DNA of 64,000 bases from Hydrogenophaga sp. (lineage in GTDB: Bacteria > Pseudomonadota > Gammaproteobacteria > Burkholderiales > Burkholderiaceae_C), in contig NZ_JAUCZF010000006.1 of assembly GCF_030373245.1 (NCBI RefSeq), positions 124,001 to 188,000 of the forward strand, given 5' to 3'. Positions 43,760 to 52,517 of this stretch are shown one piece after another. A model generated the notes under the pieces. The model did no database searches. It saw only the letters and a list, made by a program, of their open reading frames with translations, and was not told the origin of the DNA. A program made the translations under genes and the position numbers. Numbering within the stretch: the stretch's first letter is position 1; each line of letters opens with the position of its first letter.

Positions 43760-45595
43760 ATGCCCGATACCCCTGCCCAGACCACCCAAGAAGCCTCGGG
43801 TTTCGGCACGCCTGCCGCCCCATCACTTTCGCTGGGTGTGGTGGGCAATTGCGCGTTCAATGCGCTCATCGATCCGCTGGGGCGCGTGGTCTGGAGCTGC
43901 CTGCCTCGCTTCGACGGCGACCCGGTGTTTCACGCCCTGCTCGGCGGAGAAGATGGCGCTGGCGCCTTCGCCTTCGAGATCGAGAACCTGGCCAGCAGCA
44001 AACAGCACTACGAACCCAACACCGCCGTGCTGCGCACCGAGCTCTGGGACCGCCACGGCCAGGGTCTGCTGATCACCGATTTCGCGCCTCGCTTTCCTTC
44101 CCGGGGGCGCTTCTTCCGCCCCACCATGCTGGTGCGGCGGGTGCGGCCCCTAAAAGGCACGCCGCGCATGCGCGTGAGCCTGAAGCCGCGCTTCAACTGG
44201 GGCACCACCCAGCCATCGGTCACCTCGGGCAGCAACCACATCCGCTATGTTGGCGATCAGCAGACGCTGCGCCTGCAGACCGATGCGTCGGTTTCGCATG
44301 TGCTGCTTCAGCAGCCTTTCCTGCTCACGCGAGAACTCAACTTTCTGCTCGGTCCGGATGAAACCCTGGAGGGCGGCGTGAGTGACACCGCGCGCCATTT
44401 CGAGCAGGAAACCGTGGCCTACTGGCGCGCCTGGACGCAGCGCCTGGCCCTGCCCCTGGAGTGGCAGGATGCGGTGATCCGCGCTGCGATCACGCTCAAG
44501 CTCTCGGTGTTCGAAGACACCGGCGCCATCATCGCCGCCATGACCACCAGCATTCCCGAAGCGCCCCACACCCAGCGCAACTGGGACTACCGCTACTGCT
44601 GGTTGCGCGACGCTTTCTTTGTGGTCCGAGCGCTCAACAGCCTGGCCGAGGTCGGCACCATGGAGCAGTACCTGGACTGGCTCACCAATGCAGTGGCCGG
44701 CTCCAGCAGTGACCACGTGCAGCCCCTGTTCGGCATTGGCCTCGAACGCGATTTGCCCGAGCGCATTTGCGAAGGCCTGCCAGGCTACCGAGGCATGGGC
44801 CCGGTTCGGGTGGGAAACCAGGCCCAGGAGCATTTTCAGCACGACGTCTACGGCAACATCGTGCTCGCCGCTGCGCAAGCCTTTCACGACCGGCGCATGC
44901 TCCAGCCAGCCGGTCTGCCGGAGTTCCAGAGGCTGGAGAAGGCGGGCGACAAAGCCGTGCGCATTTTCGACCAGCCCGACGCCGGCATGTGGGAGCTGCG
45001 CACCCGTTCGCGGGTGCACACGTCTTCTGCCCTGATGTGCTGGGCCGCCTGTGACCGGCTGGCCAAGATCGCGCTCACACTGCAGCAAGCCGATCGCGCG
45101 CAGCATTGGCAACAGCACGCCCAGACGATGCGCGAGCGCATCCTGCGCGAGTCGTGGAGCGAGGAGCGCCAGGCCTTCGCCGAAAGCTTCGGCGGCCGCG
45201 ACCTGGATGCCAGCGTGCTGCTGATGGCCGAGGTGGGTTTCATCGATCCGCTCGACCCGCGTTTCATCGCCACCCTGGACGCGCTGGAAAAACACCTGTG
45301 CGATGGCCCCTACATGCGCCGCTACGAGGCTGCCGACGACTTCGGCAAGCCCGAGACCGCGTTCAACATCTGCACCTTCTGGCGCATCGACGCGCTGGCG
45401 CGCACCGGACGTGTGGACGAAGCGCGCGCCATTTTCGAGACCATGCTCAAGGCACGCAATCCGCTGGGTATGCTGTCAGAAGATACCCACGCCGTCACCG
45501 GCGAGATGTGGGGCAATTACCCGCAGACCTACTCCATGGTTGGCATCATCAACGCGGCGGTTCGACTGTCAGCAGCCTGGGACACGGTGATCTGA
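43760..45595 (+). CDS. GH15 glucoamylase/trehalase-family glycosidase
   Basis: A 611-residue glycoside hydrolase family 15 protein, cytoplasmic (no signal peptide). The N-terminal beta domain (about 30-220) contains NCAFNALIDPLGRVVWSCLP. The (alpha/alpha)6 barrel contains RNWDYRYCWLRDAFF and the catalytic-region segment RICEGLPGYRGMGPVRVGNQ. GH15 members beside otsAB hydrolyse alpha-glucans or trehalose; context leaves either open. Its stop overlaps the otsA start. Confidence 0.92.
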   Translation: MPDTPAQTTQEASGFGTPAAPSLSLGVVGNCAFNALIDPLGRVVWSCLPRFDGDPVFHALLGGEDGAGAFAFEIENLASSKQHYEPNTAVLRTELWDRHGQGLLITDFAPRFPSRGRFFRPTMLVRRVRPLKGTPRMRVSLKPRFNWGTTQPSVTSGSNHIRYVGDQQTLRLQTDASVSHVLLQQPFLLTRELNFLLGPDETLEGGVSDTARHFEQETVAYWRAWTQRLALPLEWQDAVIRAAITLKLSVFEDTGAIIAAMTTSIPEAPHTQRNWDYRYCWLRDAFFVVRALNSLAEVGTMEQYLDWLTNAVAGSSSDHVQPLFGIGLERDLPERICEGLPGYRGMGPVRVGNQAQEHFQHDVYGNIVLAAAQAFHDRRMLQPAGLPEFQRLEKAGDKAVRIFDQPDAGMWELRTRSRVHTSSALMCWAACDRLAKIALTLQQADRAQHWQQHAQTMRERILRESWSEERQAFAESFGGRDLDASVLLMAEVGFIDPLDPRFIATLDALEKHLCDGPYMRRYEAADDFGKPETAFNICTFWRIDALARTGRVDEARAIFETMLKARNPLGMLSEDTHAVTGEMWGNYPQTYSMVGIINAAVRLSAAWDTVI

Positions 45596-46974
45596 TGGGA
45601 CGCCTTGTGGTGGTTTCCAACCGGGTGGCCGACCCACGCAAGCCCGCATCGGGCGGCCTGGCGGTGGCCGTGGGTCAGGCGCTGGAGGCCTCGGGTGGCC
45701 TGTGGTTTGGCTGGAGCGGCAAGGTGGTGGACAACGGCACGCCCGGCGAAGGCGATCTGCACCTGCACCAGGCAGGCAAGGTGCAACTGGCCACCGTGGA
45801 TCTCAGCCGCGACGATCACCACAGCTACTACCTGGGCTACAGCAATGGCGTGCTCTGGCCGGTGTTTCACTACCGCGTCGACCTGGCGGATTTTGACGCC
45901 GGCTTCATCGGTGGCTACCGGCGGGTGAACCAGATGCTGGCGCAGAAACTCGCGTCCCTGCTGCGCCCAGACGACATCCTCTGGGTGCACGACTACCACC
46001 TGATCCCCATGGCAGCCGCCTTACGCGCCATGGGTTGCCAGCAACGCATCGGGTTTTTCCTGCACATCCCGCTGCCCCCGCCGCTGATTCTGGCCACCAT
46101 TCCGCACCACGAGTGGCTGGTGCGCTCGCTCTTCGCTTACGACCTGGTGGGCTTTCAGACCAAGGCGGATGTGGCGCATTTCTCCAGCTACGTGGGCACC
46201 GAAATTTCGGCCGATGTGCTGGGAGAACATGAGTTCCGAGCCTACGGCAAGACCCTGCAGGTGCAGGCGTTTCCCATCGGCATCGATGTGGATGAGCTCG
46301 CTGCGCTGGCAGCGGGGCCGGAGTCGCAGGCCATGGAGGAGCAGATGCGCACCGAGTACTCACGCCGCCGCGTGCTGCTGGGGGTGGAGCGCATGGACTA
46401 CTCCAAAGGTCTGCCGCAACGCTTCAAGGCCTTTCGCCTGCTGCTGCAGAACTATCCGGAGAACCTGGGCCGCGCCACCTTGATCCAGATTGCCGCACCG
46501 AGCCGCGAGGCGGTGGATGCCTACGCCACGCTGCGCCAGGAGCTCGAGAGCCTGAGCGGCGCCATCAACAGCGAGTTTGGACAGCTGGACTGGATGCCCA
46601 TGCGCTCCATCCACCGCAACGTGGCACGCAAGCGCCTGCCCGGCCTGTACCGCGCGGCAGCGGTGGCGCTGGTGACCCCGCTGCGCGACGGGATGAACCT
46701 GGTGGCGAAAGAGTTTGTGGCCGCGCAAGATCCGGAGGACCCGGGCGTGCTGGTGCTGTCCCGTTTTGCGGGTGCAGCCGAACAGATGCACGAGGCCCTG
46801 CTCGTCAATCCCTATGACACGGCGCAGACGGCAGAGACCATCCAGCTGGCCCTGCAGATGCCACTGGCCGAGCGCCAGCGCCGCCATCAGGCGCTGTTGA
46901 GGGGCGTACGGGAAGAAGACGTGCACTGGTGGCGCCAGCAGTTTCTGCACGCCCTGGCCGCCACGCAACCCTGA
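45595..46974 (+). CDS. otsA: Trehalose-6-phosphate synthase
   Basis: A 459-residue GT20 glycosyltransferase that makes trehalose-6-phosphate from UDP-glucose and glucose-6-phosphate. It starts MGRLVVVSNRVADP and has the donor-site region GGLAVAVGQALE, WVHDYHLIPMA, GVERMDYSKGLPQRF and the C-terminal VTPLRDGMNLVAKEFVAAQD. Its ATG shares the last base of the GH15 stop (TGATG), so the operon otsB-GH15-otsA is translationally coupled. The product protects against osmotic stress. Confidence 0.96.
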   Translation: MGRLVVVSNRVADPRKPASGGLAVAVGQALEASGGLWFGWSGKVVDNGTPGEGDLHLHQAGKVQLATVDLSRDDHHSYYLGYSNGVLWPVFHYRVDLADFDAGFIGGYRRVNQMLAQKLASLLRPDDILWVHDYHLIPMAAALRAMGCQQRIGFFLHIPLPPPLILATIPHHEWLVRSLFAYDLVGFQTKADVAHFSSYVGTEISADVLGEHEFRAYGKTLQVQAFPIGIDVDELAALAAGPESQAMEEQMRTEYSRRRVLLGVERMDYSKGLPQRFKAFRLLLQNYPENLGRATLIQIAAPSREAVDAYATLRQELESLSGAINSEFGQLDWMPMRSIHRNVARKRLPGLYRAAAVALVTPLRDGMNLVAKEFVAAQDPEDPGVLVLSRFAGAAEQMHEALLVNPYDTAQTAETIQLALQMPLAERQRRHQALLRGVREEDVHWWRQQFLHALAATQP

Positions 46975-46998
46975 ACCTAGGGCCACAAAGCTGCTGGA

Positions 46999-47979
46999 TC
47001 AGCCCGGCGAATCCAACGATCGCGCCGCACCCAGCAAGGCCGGCGACTGCGCCGAGGTGATCACCCAGACCGGGATGTTGGCCAGATAGGACTTGAACCG
47101 ACCCTTCGCCTCGAAGCGCTCACGAAACGGCGAGGAGTCAAACCAGGCGCCCAGCCGTGGCACGATGCCACCCCCGATGTACACACCGCCGTGCGCACCC
47201 AGGGTGAGCGCGAGGTTGCCCGCCACCGTGCCGAAGACGGCGCAGAACATGGTGAGCGCTTCAACAGCCTGCGGGTGGTGTGCCTTGAGCGCCGCCTCGG
47301 TCACTTCGGCCGCGCTGTGGACAGCCCCCGGCCCGACGCCATCGGCCTGACACAGCAGACCAAAGGTATCGAGCAAACCTTGGCCACACACCAGCCGCTC
47401 GGCGGAAGCGTGTCCGTAGCGCTGAGCCAGACCGTCCATCACCACACGCTCGCGCGCTGTGATCGCCGGCATGGTCACATGACCGCCCTCCCCCGCGAGT
47501 GGCATCCAGCCCGCCTCGCCCACCGGCAACAGTCCCGAAACGCCCAGCCCGGTGCCCGCACCGACCAGCCCGATCGGCGCGCGCGGCGCCGGTGACTGGC
47601 CACCGACCTGGCGCAGCTGGTTGGCCGGGAGACCGGGCAAGGCCAGCGCCAGTGCGGTGAAATCGTTGAGGAGCCGAAAGGTGGTGAAGCCGAACTCCGC
47701 CTTCACCGCTGACTGGGAAAAAGACCAGGCCGCATTGGTCATGTGCACCTGGTCGCCCGTGATGGGGTTGGCAATGGCGATCGCCACCGCGCTCGGCACG
47801 CCACGGCCGAGTCCGTCCAGGTAGTGGCGCATGGCATCCTGCAGGCGCGCATGCTCAGCAACCTGCAAAACCTGGATGTCGCTGATCGGCTCGCCTGGCC
47901 CTGCCTGCCAGCCGAAACGGGCATTGGTGCCGCCGACGTCGGCGATCAGGCGGTGGCGGTCAGATGTTGAAGATGACAT
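46999..47979 (-). CDS. glk: Glucokinase
   Basis: A 326-residue bacterial-type glucokinase that phosphorylates intracellular glucose with ATP. The phosphate-1 motif LIADVGGTNARFGW, the sugar-binding segment FRLLNDFTALALALPGL, the GAGTGLGVSGLLPVG loop and LAGEGGHVTMPA are present. ATG 47979 gives the normal N-terminus; the ribosome-binding site is weak. It would use glucose released by GH15 or by the beta-glucanases to the right. A HexR-like site lies about 75 nt upstream. Confidence 0.95.
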   Translation of the reverse strand: MSSSTSDRHRLIADVGGTNARFGWQAGPGEPISDIQVLQVAEHARLQDAMRHYLDGLGRGVPSAVAIAIANPITGDQVHMTNAAWSFSQSAVKAEFGFTTFRLLNDFTALALALPGLPANQLRQVGGQSPAPRAPIGLVGAGTGLGVSGLLPVGEAGWMPLAGEGGHVTMPAITARERVVMDGLAQRYGHASAERLVCGQGLLDTFGLLCQADGVGPGAVHSAAEVTEAALKAHHPQAVEALTMFCAVFGTVAGNLALTLGAHGGVYIGGGIVPRLGAWFDSSPFRERFEAKGRFKSYLANIPVWVITSAQSPALLGAARSLDSPG

Positions 47980-48053
47980 ATCGTGAAAACCAAAAAGCAG
48001 ATCAGTGCTGCGCCGTTGCTTACGGCTCGAACGAGCCGGGATTATGCTGAACA

Positions 48054-48068
48054 CGTAATTCAGTTACA
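48054..48068. promoter_or_regulatory. HexR-like operator upstream of glk
   Basis: CGTAATTCAGTTACA matches the published HexR pattern TGTAAT-N3-ATTACA (recalled) at all but two positions. HexR controls glucose-catabolism genes in proteobacteria, so the location before glk is fitting. Confidence 0.4.
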
Positions 48069-48390
48069 AGCCGTTCGAGGCCAAGGCATGCTCGCCATGG
48101 GTTCGGCCTTTGAAGCGTTTCAAGCAGCGTATTTGACGAACTCCAGCCATTGGTTTCAGCTGGGCCTGCACCATCTGGCATCCGTGGTTGTCGGGCTCTG
48201 GCGCGTGTACTGCCGCGCAACCAGTCGTTGCACGCTCTTGGTCTGCCGCAACTGAAGCAGGCAGAACTGCTGGCGCTGCTGGAACTCCAGAAGGCTACCT
48301 TCGTTGCTGTAGCCCGAGCCCCTGCGCACCAGCGCCGCGCGACGTTCGCCGAGGTCGTCCAGCAGCTTGCCTGTGGCGCCTTGGCATGCA
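48062..48390 (-). pseudogene. Degraded IS1380-family transposase
   Basis: Minus-strand translation gives ACQGATGKLLDDLGERRAAL, then GSGYSNEGSLLEF and LLQLRQTKSVQRLVARQYTR. After a frame change, GCQMVQAQLKPMAGVR appears. Order and spacing resemble the C-terminal catalytic part of IS1380-type transposases (RGDSGYxNE, LRQTxxVxRL, GCQMVEAQLxLxGW; recalled). Start, stop and frame are broken, so it is a relic. It separates glk from the beta-glucan locus. Confidence 0.5.
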
Positions 48391-48559
48391 CGTTGCTGTG
48401 CTGGTTGCTCCAACTCAGCTGCGCGTCCACCAACGGACACAGGTTGGCCACCACAGGGATATGAAACACATGGCTAGGCTGCATGGGCTTGCTCTGGTTG
48501 TTGCCTTGGCAATGCAACGGGCCGCGAGGTGGTCTTTTCGACTCCATTCCAGTCACTCT

Positions 48560-48577
48560 TGTGAAAGCGATTTCACA
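48560..48577. promoter_or_regulatory. LacI-type operator 1
   Basis: TGTGAAAGCGATTTCACA, a near-perfect 18-bp palindrome of the LacI/CcpA class, 680 nt upstream of the surface-lipoprotein gene. Confidence 0.65.
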
Positions 48578-48673
48578 TCATAGTGACTTGAACCCAGCGA
48601 AACAGCCGTCAAGCAGCAAAGTGAGCCCTTTCTTTCCGGGCAAACCCGCGGGCAGGAAAACCCTATGACATTC

Positions 48674-48687
48674 TGAAAGCGCTTTCA
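48674..48687. promoter_or_regulatory. LacI-type operator 2
   Basis: TGAAAGCGCTTTCA, a perfect 14-bp palindrome identical to operators 4 and 5 of the locus. It lies 97 bp downstream of operator 1. Confidence 0.75.
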
Positions 48688-48690
48688 CTA

Positions 48691-49200
48691 TCATCTGATT
48701 CTTGCTTTGGTTAACTCAAATGCCTTACCGCCTGATCGCTCACCTGTTGATGACCTGTTGGTCGCTGTGCGGCAAATCGCTGCAGGCACAACAGCGCGTG
48801 AAAGCGGGCAATGCGCGGCGGTGGCTGCCACCTCAAGGTGGCGAACCCGGTGCTTCGCCGCCCCCCCGCCGCGAAGTCCGTGGGTTGCAATTGTCCGTCC
48901 CCACCAACCAGCGGTTATCGGGTCGGGTTCTCGGCCCGACTGCGCAGCCGCTAGATGCGCAACCGCTGGCCGGACGCGCAGTCGTCGATGGCTTCCGCAA
49001 ATTGCTGCCGCTCAAGCAGGTTAGGGCCGACGGGCGCAGGGACAATCAAATCCTGTGCTCCCAACGTGTAGCCCTCACGGCGCGGTTCAGCGACAGCCTC
49101 ACCCTCAGAGCTCCGGCAGGCCGACGGGCCTACCGGGCTTTGTGACCTCGATCAAGGAGAGGCCGGACCACCGCCCCAGAAGCCTGCTTTCAGTCAAATT
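48691..49200. other. Gene-free stretch between LacI-type operators
   Basis: Open frames here have no protein-like character. An imperfect hairpin around AGGCC-GAC-GGGCCT (49118-49131, extended by CCGG arms) precedes operator 3. It may be a long leader of the surface-lipoprotein gene or remnants of a lost gene. Confidence 0.4.
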
Positions 49201-49214
49201 TGAAATCGCTTTCA
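49201..49214. promoter_or_regulatory. LacI-type operator 3
   Basis: TGAAATCGCTTTCA, one mismatch from the perfect palindrome, 26 nt before the start of the surface lipoprotein. Confidence 0.7.
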
Positions 49215-49240
49215 GATATCCAACCACCTGGAGAGACAAC

Positions 49241-51103
49241 ATGAAACTTCAACCCGTACCGTTTCGCATGACCCTCGCTGCCCTGGCGTCTGCCGCCATG
49301 CTCGCAGCCTGTGGCGGCGGTGATGCATCACCACCACTCGATATCATTGCGCCTTCGCTGGCCATCTCTGACAACGTCAGCGCCACCAACGCCACGGGGC
49401 CTGTCACCTTCACCTTCACCTTCAGCGAAGCCGTGGCCGACTTCGACGCCTCGGACATTGTGGTCAACGGGGGCACGGCTGGCGCGTTCACCCTGGGCGC
49501 GACAAACCGATCGGCAACGCTCGTCGTGACCCCAGGCGCCAGCACCACCGGCATACTCGCAGTGAGCGTGGCAGCCGGCCGGTTCACCGACCTTGCAGGG
49601 AACGCCAGCACAGCTGCAGCCAGTGCCAACCAGGCGTTTGACACCAGGACCGTCACCCCGCCGCCACCGCCTCCCACCGCAAACCTGGTGGCCAACGGCA
49701 ACTTTGAAAACGGATCCACAGGCTGGATTGGCAATGCTGTCGATGTCCGCACCGAGGGAGGCAACAGCTTCAACTTTGCGAACGTGACCGCGGTAGGAAA
49801 CCCGTTTGATGTCAACATCTCGTATCCCTTGTCCATCCCCACCCAAGGTGTTAGCTACCGTTTGACCTTCACGGCCTCATCGGACCGGAACAGGACGATG
49901 CTTGCTGGAATCGGTCTTAACGAAGGCCCCTTCACCAACGCATCCGTGAGCGTCGACCTGACCACGACCCCTCAGACCTTTGTGAGGGAGCTGACGGCCA
50001 ACTTCGCCAGTGCCAACAGCCGCGTGCTCTTCGACATGGGCGCTGCGATCGGCACCGTCGTGATCGACGATGTCATTCTGGAAGTCATTACAACCACGCC
50101 TCCTCCGCCTCCGCCGCCTCCCGCCATGAACCTGGTGGCCAACGGCAACTTTGAAAACGGATCCACAGGCTGGATTGGCAACGCTGTCGATGTCCGCACC
50201 GAGGGAGGCAACAGCTTCAACTTTGCGAACGTGACCGCGGTAGGAAACCCGTTTGATGTCAACATCTCGTATCCCTTGTCCATCCCCACCCAAGGTGTTA
50301 GCTACCGTTTGACCTTCACGGCCTCATCGGACCGGAACAGGACGATGCTTGCTGGAATCGGTCTTAACGAAGGCCCCTTCACCAACGCATCCGTGAGCGT
50401 CGACCTGACCACGACCCCTCAGACCTTTGTGAGGGAGCTGACGGCCAACTTCGCCAGTGCCAACAGCCGCGTGCTCTTCGACATGGGCGCTGCGATCGGC
50501 ACCGTCGTGATCGACGATGTCATTCTGGAAGTCATTACAACCACGCCTCCTCCGCCGTCTGGGCCGACCACCGCCGCGCCGGCCCCGACCGCGCGCGCGG
50601 CTGGTGATGTGCGATCCATTTTCAGTGATAGCTTCACCAACTTGACCAACGTCGACTTCAACCCGGACTTTGGCCCGAACGCGCGCATTGAAGACGCCTT
50701 GATTGCGGGCAACAACACCAAGTACATGGACATACTCGCGAATGAGTTGTTTGTCGGCATTTCATTCACGTCAGCCAAGTTCGACGCCAGCACTTTCACG
50801 CACTTCGCAATGGATTATTGGGTGGCTGACCCAGTGCCGGCTGGCCAGATCTTGGACATCAAGCTGTCCAACCACGACGGCGTGGACCAGGAAACCAGCG
50901 CTATCCAGTTCACGGTGGCTCCCGTCACGGGCGGTTCATGGCAGAGGCTCAACATTCCTCTGAGCACTTTCGGGCCAGCCAGTAACCCAGCCAATTTGAA
51001 CAGGAACGCCATTGCCCAAGTGGTCATCACCGCAGCCAGAGCGGCCCCCACTCCGCCGGTCCGCATTTACTTCGACAACATGCACTTCTACCGCGCGAAC
51101 TGA
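49241..51103 (+). CDS. Surface glycan-binding lipoprotein with tandem carbohydrate-binding modules
   Basis: A 620-residue lipoprotein. The lipobox AMLAACGGG is followed by a bacterial Ig-like domain (about 38-135; SEAVADFDASDIVVNGG), a Pro-rich hinge, two almost identical CBM4/9-like modules (about 148-290 and 297-439; both start NLVANGNFENGSTGWIGN), another Pro-rich hinge, and a C-terminal beta-sandwich (about 465-620) ending RIYFDNMHFYRAN, typical of laminarinase-associated modules. No catalytic domain is present, so it probably tethers beta-glucan at the cell surface. GGAGAGA precedes ATG 49241, and a LacI-type operator sits just upstream. Confidence 0.8.
   Translation: MKLQPVPFRMTLAALASAAMLAACGGGDASPPLDIIAPSLAISDNVSATNATGPVTFTFTFSEAVADFDASDIVVNGGTAGAFTLGATNRSATLVVTPGASTTGILAVSVAAGRFTDLAGNASTAAASANQAFDTRTVTPPPPPPTANLVANGNFENGSTGWIGNAVDVRTEGGNSFNFANVTAVGNPFDVNISYPLSIPTQGVSYRLTFTASSDRNRTMLAGIGLNEGPFTNASVSVDLTTTPQTFVRELTANFASANSRVLFDMGAAIGTVVIDDVILEVITTTPPPPPPPPAMNLVANGNFENGSTGWIGNAVDVRTEGGNSFNFANVTAVGNPFDVNISYPLSIPTQGVSYRLTFTASSDRNRTMLAGIGLNEGPFTNASVSVDLTTTPQTFVRELTANFASANSRVLFDMGAAIGTVVIDDVILEVITTTPPPPSGPTTAAPAPTARAAGDVRSIFSDSFTNLTNVDFNPDFGPNARIEDALIAGNNTKYMDILANELFVGISFTSAKFDASTFTHFAMDYWVADPVPAGQILDIKLSNHDGVDQETSAIQFTVAPVTGGSWQRLNIPLSTFGPASNPANLNRNAIAQVVITAARAAPTPPVRIYFDNMHFYRAN
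49682..50555 (+). repeat. Tandem duplication of a CBM-encoding segment (447-bp period)
   Basis: 49682-50108 recurs at 50129-50555, about 427 bp. I see one silent difference (AAT to AAC near 49735/50182) by eye. Such identity means a recent duplication or ongoing gene conversion. Confidence 0.95.
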
Positions 51104-51171
51104 AAAGGCTAGCCCAAGGGTTGCCGACCGGGTTGCAACAACTCGGTCGGCCCAGCGGGTTCGTTGTATGC

Positions 51172-51199
51172 AAAGAGGGGCCTTGCGCCCCTCTTTTTT
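51172..51199 (+). terminator. Rho-independent terminator after surface lipoprotein
   Basis: Stem AGAGGGG / CCCCTCT with a 7-nt loop and a following T-run. A second hairpin (51124-51150, 11-bp stem with one G-T wobble pair) lies just before it. Confidence 0.9.
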
Positions 51200-51585
51200 C
51201 GTTTTCGGCCCAATCTGTCAACCCATATGCGGGGCGGTTATGCCCTGCGGGAACACCACAGGTGGTCATCGCCCGCGCCCCACATTGGGGGATTAGCCGT
51301 CTTGTAGAGCCATGCTCACAGGGGTCTCACCACCGGCCAGCGCGCAACGGGTCTGCGGCGCAGGTGGCTGAGGGTGAGTGCGTGAGTGCATGTGGGCACC
51401 GCGTTCAAGACAAGCCGGCGCGACCGTCATCCCAATCAAGGGGGCGGTCGCGACGTCGGTGCAGTCGTTGGGAGGGGCCTGGGGACTCGTGAGTGCTTAG
51501 GAGCGGGGGGTTCCACCGAAAGAGCGCGACGGGAGCTGAGGGCTGCGACTGCCCATGTCCACACGGCAAATTAACGAGTTGCGCG
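51200..51585 (+). other. Gene-free region bounded by two plus-strand terminators
   Basis: No convincing coding sequence is present. A long-range stem CGCGACCG (51419-51426) / CGGTCGCG (51445-51452) and a plus-strand terminator at its right end make a structured small RNA conceivable. Confidence 0.35.
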
Positions 51586-51610
51586 GGCCCAGGGACTGGG
51601 CCTCTTTTTT
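51586..51610 (+). terminator. Rho-independent terminator, plus strand
   Basis: Stem GGCCCAG / CTGGGCC with a 3-nt loop, then TCTTTTTT. It overlaps the last codon and stop of the convergent GH16 gene. No annotated plus-strand gene ends here. Confidence 0.75.
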
Positions 51611-52517
51611 ATGTCCGCTGGTACACCCGCACGTACTCGACTTCCATCACCGCCGGCAGCGCGGCGGCGTCCACTGCCCCGCCCAGGTCACCGCCAATGG
51701 CGAGATTCAGGATCATGAACTGCGGTGCGTCGAACGGCCACTGGGATCGGTCGCCGTTCCTGGGGTTGCGGAACTCGAAGTAGTTGGTGCCGTTGACACC
51801 GATGGTGATGCGATCGGCGTCCCAGCTCATCTGGTAGTTGTTGAAACTGGTGCAGGCATTGGGCAGCGGCGTGGCCGCACCTCTGGCCACGCCCAGCGTA
51901 CCGCCACTCCAGTTGTAGGCGCGGGTGTGCAAGGTTCCCAGCACTTCGCGCTTGTCCGCGGCCGAGGTACCCTTCTGCTCCATGATGTCGATCTCGCCGT
52001 CGTCTGGCCAGCGGCCACCGGTGCCGAGCATCCAGATGGCGGGCCAGGTACCCAGTCCGCAAGGCAGCTTGGCACGGACCTCGTAGTACCCATAGGTCCA
52101 GCTCGCCAGTCCACGCGTGATCAGACGCGCCGAGGTGTAGTTCTGGCCACCAAAATCCGAGGCACTGCTCAGGCGCTCCTGCCGCGCCGTGATCAGGAGG
52201 CGTCCGTTTTCCACCCGGGCGTTCTCTGGGCGATTGGCGGCGTAGTACTGCAGTTCGTTGTTGTACCAGCCGAGCCTGTTGCGCTCGGTGTCATAGGCCC
52301 ACTTGCGGACATCGGGCAGGCCGCTGGTCTCAAACTCGTCGCTCCACACCAGGCGCATGCCCGTCGCCCCTGACGGCAGCGGCGGGGTGACTGCACCGCC
52401 ACCCGAAGACACCGGCGGCGGCGTCAGCGGATCACCGGCACCAGCCACCGTGGAATCGGCTCCGCCGCCGCCGCATCCCACCAACAGCAGGGGTAAACAG
52501 AAGAGCAACCCCTTCAT
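51609..52517 (-). CDS. GH16 endo-beta-1,3-glucanase (laminarinase) lipoprotein
   Basis: A 302-residue family 16 glycoside hydrolase. The lipobox LLLVGCGGG, a Gly/Pro-rich linker (about 16-50) and the catalytic domain (about 52-302) are clear. The active-site motif is DGEIDIMEQ, the ExDxxE form with both catalytic Glu. RLVWSDEFETSG at the N-terminus and AIWMLGTGGRWPDDG before the active site are typical of bacterial laminarinases. ATGA overlap with the GH81 stop makes the pair coupled; both face LacI-type operator 4. Confidence 0.93.
   Translation of the reverse strand: MKGLLFCLPLLLVGCGGGGADSTVAGAGDPLTPPPVSSGGGAVTPPLPSGATGMRLVWSDEFETSGLPDVRKWAYDTERNRLGWYNNELQYYAANRPENARVENGRLLITARQERLSSASDFGGQNYTSARLITRGLASWTYGYYEVRAKLPCGLGTWPAIWMLGTGGRWPDDGEIDIMEQKGTSAADKREVLGTLHTRAYNWSGGTLGVARGAATPLPNACTSFNNYQMSWDADRITIGVNGTNYFEFRNPRNGDRSQWPFDAPQFMILNLAIGGDLGGAVDAAALPAVMEVEYVRVYQRT

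Noticed and set aside
47983..48255. 90-codon plus-strand frame upstream of glk
   Set aside because: No protein-like pattern; overlaps the HexR-like site and the transposase relic.
48702..49145. 147-codon plus-strand open frame
   Set aside because: Arg/Leu/Gln-rich composition, no ribosome-binding site, lies between LacI-type operators.
51386..51574. 62-codon plus-strand frame in the 51200-51580 gap
   Set aside because: Low-complexity Gly/Arg-rich translation and no ribosome-binding site.
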